Source: Novosphingobium sp.
GTDB lineage: Bacteria > Pseudomonadota > Alphaproteobacteria > Sphingomonadales > Sphingomonadaceae
Length of the DNA: 17,859 bases
Reading direction: 5' to 3'
Assembly: GCA_020853995.1 (NCBI GenBank)
Contig: JADYXV010000288.1
Span: 1-17,859 of the forward strand
Part shown: positions 13,493-17,859 of the stretch, one piece after another
Numbering within the stretch: the stretch's first letter is position 1
How the letters are laid out: each line of letters starts with the position of its first letter
Program-made: the position numbers and the translations under genes
Notes under the pieces: generated by a model
The model's input: only the letters and a program-made list of their open reading frames with translations
What the model was told of the DNA's origin: nothing
The model's database searches: none

Positions 13493-14572
13493 ATGGCGAC
13501 TTCCAAAGATTATGGCCTGGGCGAATTCGACTTTGCACGAGGCTGGTTCATGATCGGTCCGGCAAGCGATGCCAGCCGCACGCCCGCACCCATTCGCTAT
13601 TTTGGCAGGGATCTGGTGCTCTATCGCGGTGAAAGCGGCACCGCTTATGTGGTGGATGCCTATTGCCCGCACATGGGCGCTCATCTGGCCAAGAACACCA
13701 CATCGTATATTGTCCGCGATGGTGAACATGTCGAAGGTGAAGCGATCCGCTGCCCGTTCCATGGCTGGCGCTATGGTCCTGATGGCGCATGCAATCACAT
13801 TCCCTATTCCGACTTCATTCCAAAAGCGGCCAAGTTGCGCACTTATCCGGTGATCGAACGGGCCGGCATCCTGTGGGTATGGCATGATCCCGAAGGACTT
13901 GAACCTGATGTGGAACTGCCGGATTTCGGCGGGCACTATGGCCAGCCGGGCTGGGTGGAATGGAAGATCGACTACATGGGCGATCTCAACAGCCACGGCA
14001 TCGAAATTGTCGACAACATGGCCGATTTTGGCCACTTTATCCCGATCCACGGGGCCACTGATTGGCAGTATTTTGCCAACGAGTTCATCGGCCCGCACTT
14101 GCATCAGTATTACAGCGCAGGGCACCGCACGCTGACGGCAAACCCCGAAGATTTCCTCGTGCTGGATACCTGGTACGAAGGCCCCGGCTTCCTGCAATCG
14201 GCCATGGCGGGCGCGTTCGACAGCTTCATCATGATCGCCAACACTCCGGTTGAAGATGGCGTCACCCGCAGTTGGCACGCGCTGATGGTGAAGGTGCACG
14301 ACGGCAGCCGCGAGACCACTGACGAAGACCGCGCAATGGCGCTGGCCTATCAGGAAGGCAGCCGTCTGGCCTTTGCGCAAGATGTCGAGATTTGGGCCAA
14401 CAAGCGCGAATGCATCAACCCGCTGGCGATCCCCAACGATGGCCCTTATGCCAAAGTGCGCCTGTGGTATCGCCAGTTCTATAACCCGCGCAACAAAGCC
14501 CCCGAAATCCAAGGCCGCGTTAATGGCCTGCACGTAACCCTCGACAAGCGACCGGGCCAAAAGGTTGCCTGA
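13493..14572 (+). CDS. Rieske non-heme iron oxygenase, KshA-like (3-ketosteroid 9-alpha-hydroxylase type)
   Basis: The 359-residue oxygenase component should hydroxylate a polycyclic substrate. Rieske ligands are Cys58/His60 (CPH) and Cys87/His90 (CPFHGW). Mononuclear iron ligands are His181, His186 and Asp297, with Asp178 as the electron-bridging residue. Whole-length resemblance to KshA is visible: ARGW near residue 15, CPHMGAHL, IRCPFHGWRYGPDG, GILWVWHDPEG, DFGHFIPIHG, QDVEIWANK and KVRLWYRQFY. There are 26 residues between the two Rieske ligand pairs against about 16 in KshA, from an insertion around NTTSYIVRDGEHVEG (68-82). No partner reductase is encoded nearby. The gene is divergent from a LysR regulator and followed 70 bases later by an SDR. 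A 9-alpha-hydroxylase role is not proven; other steroid or terpenoid positions are possible. Confidence 0.93.
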   Translation: MATSKDYGLGEFDFARGWFMIGPASDASRTPAPIRYFGRDLVLYRGESGTAYVVDAYCPHMGAHLAKNTTSYIVRDGEHVEGEAIRCPFHGWRYGPDGACNHIPYSDFIPKAAKLRTYPVIERAGILWVWHDPEGLEPDVELPDFGGHYGQPGWVEWKIDYMGDLNSHGIEIVDNMADFGHFIPIHGATDWQYFANEFIGPHLHQYYSAGHRTLTANPEDFLVLDTWYEGPGFLQSAMAGAFDSFIMIANTPVEDGVTRSWHALMVKVHDGSRETTDEDRAMALAYQEGSRLAFAQDVEIWANKRECINPLAIPNDGPYAKVRLWYRQFYNPRNKAPEIQGRVNGLHVTLDKRPGQKVA

Positions 14573-14578
14573 ATTTGC

Positions 14579-14595
14579 GGGGCAACGGATGCCCC
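14579..14595 (+). other. Small intercistronic stem-loop
   Basis: GGGGC-AACGGAT-GCCCC lies 6 bases after the Rieske stop, and outer G/C bases could extend the stem with a bulge. There is no T-tract. It may protect or attenuate the transcript between the Rieske gene and the SDR. Confidence 0.3.
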
Positions 14596-14642
14596 CCGCT
14601 TTACAATGACAAGCGCCAAAGCGCGCAACGGGAGAATTTCTG

Positions 14643-15422
14643 ATGGGCAGGCTTTCCGGAAAAGTCGCGATTATCACAGGTGGCGCGCGCGGCATGGGCG
14701 CTGCCACCTGCCGCCTTTTCGTTGAACAGGGCGCAAAGGTTGTGATCGCCGACGTGCTGGACGATGCAGGCGCGGCCCTTGCAGCAGAACTGGGTGAAAG
14801 CGCACGGTTCTTAAAGCTGGATGTGACCAATGAAGAAAACTGGGCCGACGTCGTCACCGAAGCTGAAGCCACACTCGGGCCCGTTGATGCATTGGTGAAC
14901 AACGCCGGCATCTTGATGTTCAAAAGTATTCTGGAAACGACCAAGGCCGATTTCGAGCGCGTTTTGGGCGTCAATCTGGTGGGTGAACTGCTGGGGATCA
15001 AAGCGGTAGCACCGGGCATGATCGCGCGTGGACGCGGGTCTATCATCAATGTCTCATCCGTTGACGGGATGAAGGGCGCGAATGGTCTTGTGGCTTATGC
15101 CTCATCAAAGTGGGGTGTGCGCGGCTTGACGAAAGTGGCCGCGATGGAACTTGGCCATAAAGGTGTGCGCGTCAATTCTGTCCACCCCGGCGGGGTTGAT
15201 ACGATCATGTCCAATCACAACGACAGCTCGCGCGAGGAACTGAACAAATCTTACAGCAACGTGCCGCTGCAGCGCATTGGCGGCCCGGAAGAGATCGCCG
15301 CCGCCAGCGCGTTTCTGGCAAGCGATGACGCGTCCTATATCCACGGTGCCGAAATCGTGGTCGATGGCGGAATGACGGTAGGCACCTATTACATGGGCTT
15401 TCCGGGTTCGCCGGGAATGTGA
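14643..15422 (+). CDS. Classical SDR, 3-alpha/20-beta-hydroxysteroid dehydrogenase-like
   Basis: The 259-residue NAD-type SDR has TGGARGMG at 12-19, Asp37 after beta-2 and NNAG at 86-89. Ser139, Tyr152 and Lys156 are complete. YASSKWGVRGLTKVAAMELG followed by GVRVNSVHPGGVDT recalls the bacterial 3-alpha(20-beta)-hydroxysteroid dehydrogenases, although many relatives are annotated only as generic SDRs. GGGAG lies about 8 bases before the ATG. It is downstream of the KshA-like oxygenase on the same strand, probably cotranscribed, which supports oxidation or reduction of a hydroxylated ring. The stop codon is one base from the stop of the convergent LuxR gene. The family is well supported, the exact substrate is not. 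Confidence 0.92.
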   Translation: MGRLSGKVAIITGGARGMGAATCRLFVEQGAKVVIADVLDDAGAALAAELGESARFLKLDVTNEENWADVVTEAEATLGPVDALVNNAGILMFKSILETTKADFERVLGVNLVGELLGIKAVAPGMIARGRGSIINVSSVDGMKGANGLVAYASSKWGVRGLTKVAAMELGHKGVRVNSVHPGGVDTIMSNHNDSSREELNKSYSNVPLQRIGGPEEIAAASAFLASDDASYIHGAEIVVDGGMTVGTYYMGFPGSPGM

Positions 15423-15423
15423 T

Positions 15424-16542
15424 CTAAACGCCTAAAGAGCCCAGAAGAGCAATCAACTGGGCTTGGCGGTGGACGCCGGTTTTTGCGAATACCGAACTGA
15501 GCTGCGCTTTGGCGGTGTTGTGCGCGATGCCCAAGCGCTGGGCCGCCTGCACAAGGCTTAGCCCTTCGGCCAGCGATGCAGCCAGACGGGCTTCGGCCAT
15601 GGTCAGGCCCAACAAATCGCGCAGGGTTTGCGGGTCGGCGCGTTTATCAGGGCCGGGGCGTGCGATGAACAGCGCCAGCGCGCCCGCTCCAGCGTGGATA
15701 GCGCTGACATTCAAGGGCCGCGCCGTAACGACAAGATCGCTCTGACCTGCTCGCTCTATGCGAAAGCGCGTAAGACCGGATGCGTTCGTACCAGCCAGCA
15801 GATCGGTAACGGTGCGCTGGTGCGCAGGATCGGCAAAGAGCAGCTCATCACCCCTGCGCAACAGCCCCACAGCCTCGTCCATCAGGCTGTCGGCCAGTGC
15901 ATTCGTGCTGACAATCCGGCGATTGCGATCCAGAACGACAAGCGCCAGCCCCAAACCCTGCGCCGTTGCATGAAAGACGCCGTGTTCTGCACCGGCAAAC
16001 TGCAGCTTTTCATATAACCGTACAGCTATTCTGAGGTGATCGGCCAACGCCTGCAACCGCGCGCGGTCATCAGGCGTGAAGTTGGGAAGCGAGTTATGAC
16101 GACTGAGGCGAAAGCGCGCTTCATAGCGGCCATCATCAACGCGCTGGCCACCCGAACTTTGCCGCCCGAATTGCAGGTCCAATCCCAGCACCTGATCAAA
16201 TCCGCTTTCGGCCATGACCCGCCGGTATTCCGGAAAGGCGTCTGCAGGCAGGCCCGCCATGAACTCGGCATAGGAAATGACAGTGCCGTCAGCCAGACCC
16301 TGAAACGGATCGCCTGCAAACAGGCTTTGCATGTAATTGGCATCAAAATCGGGATTGCTTCCCGGCGTCAGGAATGTGGCGGGCGTTCCCTTGCCCGGCG
16401 CGGTGATGATCAGCGTGGCATATGTGGAATCCATCCACCGTGCCAGCGCCTCAAGAAAGCCACGCCATGGTTGCTCTTCCTGTATCCCGGCATAGAGCCG
16501 CGCCAACAGGCCGGAAAACTGAGGATCAATGACATCGCCCAT
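15424..16542 (-). CDS. LuxR-family transcriptional regulator with C-terminal HTH
   Basis: The 372-residue protein ends in a LuxR/GerE helix-turn-helix (about 308-370). It includes LTMAEARLAASLAEGLSLVQAAQRLGIA followed by HNTAKAQLSSVFAKTGVHRQ, with the typical T-x-AEARLA and TAK recognition helix. The first 180 residues form an alpha/beta sensor-like domain without a known signature, and residues 185-290 look PAS-like (LVVLDRNRRIVSTNALAD). There is no receiver domain or phosphorylation Asp. The start is uncertain: ATG at 16542 fits family N-termini but has a poor Shine-Dalgarno, while a TTG at 16611 would overlap the upstream SDR by 11 bases. The size and layout resemble TeiR, the steroid-responsive LuxR regulator of Comamonas testosteroni; this is analogy only. 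It is last in the unit with the ligase and SDR. Confidence 0.88.
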   Translation of the reverse strand: MGDVIDPQFSGLLARLYAGIQEEQPWRGFLEALARWMDSTYATLIITAPGKGTPATFLTPGSNPDFDANYMQSLFAGDPFQGLADGTVISYAEFMAGLPADAFPEYRRVMAESGFDQVLGLDLQFGRQSSGGQRVDDGRYEARFRLSRHNSLPNFTPDDRARLQALADHLRIAVRLYEKLQFAGAEHGVFHATAQGLGLALVVLDRNRRIVSTNALADSLMDEAVGLLRRGDELLFADPAHQRTVTDLLAGTNASGLTRFRIERAGQSDLVVTARPLNVSAIHAGAGALALFIARPGPDKRADPQTLRDLLGLTMAEARLAASLAEGLSLVQAAQRLGIAHNTAKAQLSSVFAKTGVHRQAQLIALLGSLGV

Positions 16543-16600
16543 GGCCCAAGCATAGGCGGTTGAAGCGGCTTGGGCCAAGGGTGAAACTTCGCTGTCTGTC

Positions 16601-17371
16601 CTAAGGGCCAACAGGCAACATCACCGGTGCAAATGTTGAGAGCAGCGCCGCGTCCAGCAACTGCGCCTGTCCGGTGATAAATCCCGCTGCCGGACTTGCG
16701 AGCCACAGTGCAACTTCGGCCACATGCTGCGCACTGCCCATCCCGCGCAAAGCGACGCGCGGCAAATCCTGCGGGTCGATCATCGGCACATCTGCGGCGC
16801 CGATGAGCGGCGTTTCGACGCCACCGGGGCACAAAGCGTTGATCCGCGCGCCGCGTGCGGCAAAGGCATCAACGCATGATTTGACCAGCCCGACAATGCC
16901 GTGTTTGGCCGCGCTGTAGGCCGGGTTTGCCGGATGACCGATCACGCCTGCGGCAGATGCTGTGACAACCACAGCACCGCCTTGCGCGATGACCGGCTCA
17001 ACCGCCTTGATGCCGTTGAAGGTGCCCTTCAGATTGATCGCGACGACGCGGTCAAAGAACGCCTCGTCAACCGTACCCAGTCCTTCGGCCGCGCCATAAA
17101 AACCGGCGTTAAGGAACGCGATATCAAGTTGCCCCGCATGTTCCATGACATGCGCAACCATGGCCTGATTACTGGCATAATCGGCAACGTCCACATGCAC
17201 CGCCGATGCGTTCCCGCCAATTTCCGTAGCGACGTTATGCGCGCCTGCAAAATTGAGGTCGGCGCAGAATACGCGTGCGCCTTCTTGTGCAAAACGGATG
17301 GCTGCCGCCCGGCCAATGCCTGAAGCTGCGCCGGTGATCAGGGCAACTTTGCCTTCGAAACGTGCGGTCAT
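16601..17371 (-). CDS. Classical short-chain dehydrogenase/reductase
   Basis: The 256-residue SDR has TGAASGIG at 13-20, Asp38 (NAD(H) preference) and LNAG at 87-90 in place of NNAG. Ser139, Tyr152 and Lys156 are intact. The C-terminus reads ITGQAQLLDAALLSTFAPVM, so the usual V-DGG turn before the last strand has become LDAA, and the tail is more hydrophobic than in the other SDRs here. AGGGA lies 7 bases before the ATG. It sits between the acyl-CoA ligase (20-base gap) and the LuxR gene, probably in one transcript. The reaction is likely an alcohol/ketone conversion on the same compound class the ligase handles; the substrate is unassigned. Confidence 0.92.
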   Translation of the reverse strand: MTARFEGKVALITGAASGIGRAAAIRFAQEGARVFCADLNFAGAHNVATEIGGNASAVHVDVADYASNQAMVAHVMEHAGQLDIAFLNAGFYGAAEGLGTVDEAFFDRVVAINLKGTFNGIKAVEPVIAQGGAVVVTASAAGVIGHPANPAYSAAKHGIVGLVKSCVDAFAARGARINALCPGGVETPLIGAADVPMIDPQDLPRVALRGMGSAQHVAEVALWLASPAAGFITGQAQLLDAALLSTFAPVMLPVGP

Positions 17372-17391
17372 CCTCTTATCCCTGTGTTGTT

Positions 17392-17859
17392 TTACGCCGC
17401 GCGCAGTTCTGTTTTAAGGACTTTGCCCGCTGCGTTGCGTGGCAAATCGTCAACGAAAACGAACTGGCGGGGCACTTTGTAATTCGCCATGTTTTCACGC
17501 GACCAGGCGATCAAATCGGCCTCGGCAACCGACGCACCGGCGCGCACCACCACAAAAGCGCGGCCCACTTCGCCCAACCGTTCATCGGCCACGCCAACCA
17601 CCGCAACCATGCCGATGGCGGGATGCTCAGCCAGCAGCTTTTCCACTTCAGCGGGGTAAACATTGAACCCGCCCGAGATGTACAAGTCCTTCTTGCGATC
17701 CGTGATGCGCAGATAACCGCGTTCATCCATCGTGCCGATATCACCGGTGTGGAGCCAACCTTGGGCGTCGATGGCTTCTGCTGTGGCCGCCGGATCATCA
17801 AGGTATCCCAGCATGACCCCCTGCCCGCGCACGAGCACTTCGCCGGTCTGGCCACGCAG
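17392..17859 (-). CDS. Acyl-CoA ligase (ANL superfamily), C-terminal part, cut by window edge
   Basis: The last 155 residues of an AMP-forming ligase are visible; the frame stays open to the window end. GWLHTGD (34-40 of the visible part) holds the ribose-binding Asp. DRKKD (54-58) is the hinge to the C-terminal domain, and GGFNVYPAEVE (63-73) follows. NAAGK near the end carries the catalytic Lys146 of the adenylation step. The pattern fits medium/long-chain and polycyclic-acid CoA ligases, and resembles FadD3-type enzymes that activate steroid-derived acids in mycobacteria. From the C-terminus alone this is a suggestion. It would convert a carboxylic acid intermediate to its CoA thioester for beta-oxidation. 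It leads the SDR-LuxR unit. Confidence 0.93.
   Translation of the reverse strand: MRGQTGEVLVRGQGVMLGYLDDPAATAEAIDAQGWLHTGDIGTMDERGYLRITDRKKDLYISGGFNVYPAEVEKLLAEHPAIGMVAVVGVADERLGEVGRAFVVVRAGASVAEADLIAWSRENMANYKVPRQFVFVDDLPRNAAGKVLKTELRAA

Noticed and set aside
13253..15049. A 598-codon open frame antisense to the Rieske oxygenase and SDR
   Set aside because: It lies opposite two genes with intact catalytic motifs; its translation has no recognisable domain and the Ala/Ile/Ser-rich look of a GC-rich shadow frame.
16543..16611. TTG start for the LuxR regulator at 16611
   Set aside because: There is no Shine-Dalgarno before it and it overlaps the SDR stop. The ATG at 16542 fits the family better, though its ribosome-binding site is also weak, so this stays open.
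16601..16660. Frameshift suspected at the SDR C-terminus because DGG reads DAA
   Set aside because: The frame continues without a break to a stop at the expected length (256 residues); substitution explains it better than an indel.

Overview
The window reads as about 18 kb of accessory catabolic DNA from a GC-rich alphaproteobacterium. A sphingomonad (Novosphingobium/Sphingobium type) is the best guess, from the protein families, the protein style, the GC-rich codon use and the palindromic intergenic repeats. This is inference, because no rRNA, tRNA or housekeeping marker is present. Nearly every gene is an oxidoreductase or a companion of one. There are three different oxygenases (a Baeyer-Villiger-type flavin monooxygenase, a CYP51-like cytochrome P450 with a [2Fe-2S] ferredoxin, and a Rieske oxygenase of the 3-ketosteroid 9-alpha-hydroxylase/KshA type). 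There are also six classical short-chain dehydrogenases (SDRs), one atypical extended SDR, three SnoaL/NTF2-like small proteins, an HSL-family alpha/beta hydrolase, an EthD-type protein, a PAPS-type sulfotransferase, an acyl-CoA ligase, and two regulators (LysR and LuxR).

Layout. (1) 1-1587, minus: the BVMO is followed, through an ATGA overlap, by an NTF2-like gene cut by the window edge. (2) 1846-3152, plus: NTF2-like then SDR, divergent from the BVMO across a 258-bp promoter region and ended by an 11-bp-stem hairpin at 3161-3188. (3) 8400-3200, minus: P450, a REP-like palindrome, ferredoxin, a 127-bp gap with a perfect -10-like hexamer, then SDR, NTF2-like, extended SDR and alpha/beta hydrolase, the last four tightly packed. 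(4) 8401-8776: a gene-free stretch with evenly spaced GGATCA half-sites near the P450 and a cluster of C/G-rich hairpins. (5) 12365-8777, minus: sulfotransferase, SDR, EthD-like, DHRS1-like SDR, with 14-22 bp gaps. (6) 13334-12486, minus: LysR regulator, divergent from (7) 13493-15422, plus: KshA-like Rieske oxygenase then SDR; three GTGCA half-sites lie between them. (8) 17859-15424, minus: acyl-CoA ligase (cut by the edge), SDR, LuxR regulator, converging on the Rieske/SDR unit with one base between stop codons.

Working model (inference): the genes together look like an upper pathway for a polycyclic isoprenoid such as a steroid or di/triterpenoid. The P450 and Rieske enzymes hydroxylate the skeleton, the SDRs interconvert alcohols and ketones, and the BVMO inserts oxygen next to a ketone. 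The HSL-family hydrolase could open the resulting ester or lactone, the NTF2-like proteins could isomerise or dehydrate intermediates, and the ligase would activate acids to CoA thioesters. The substrate cannot be read from the sequence. No ferredoxin reductase, KshB-like reductase, 3-ketosteroid dehydrogenase, ring-cleavage dioxygenase or transporter is present in this window.
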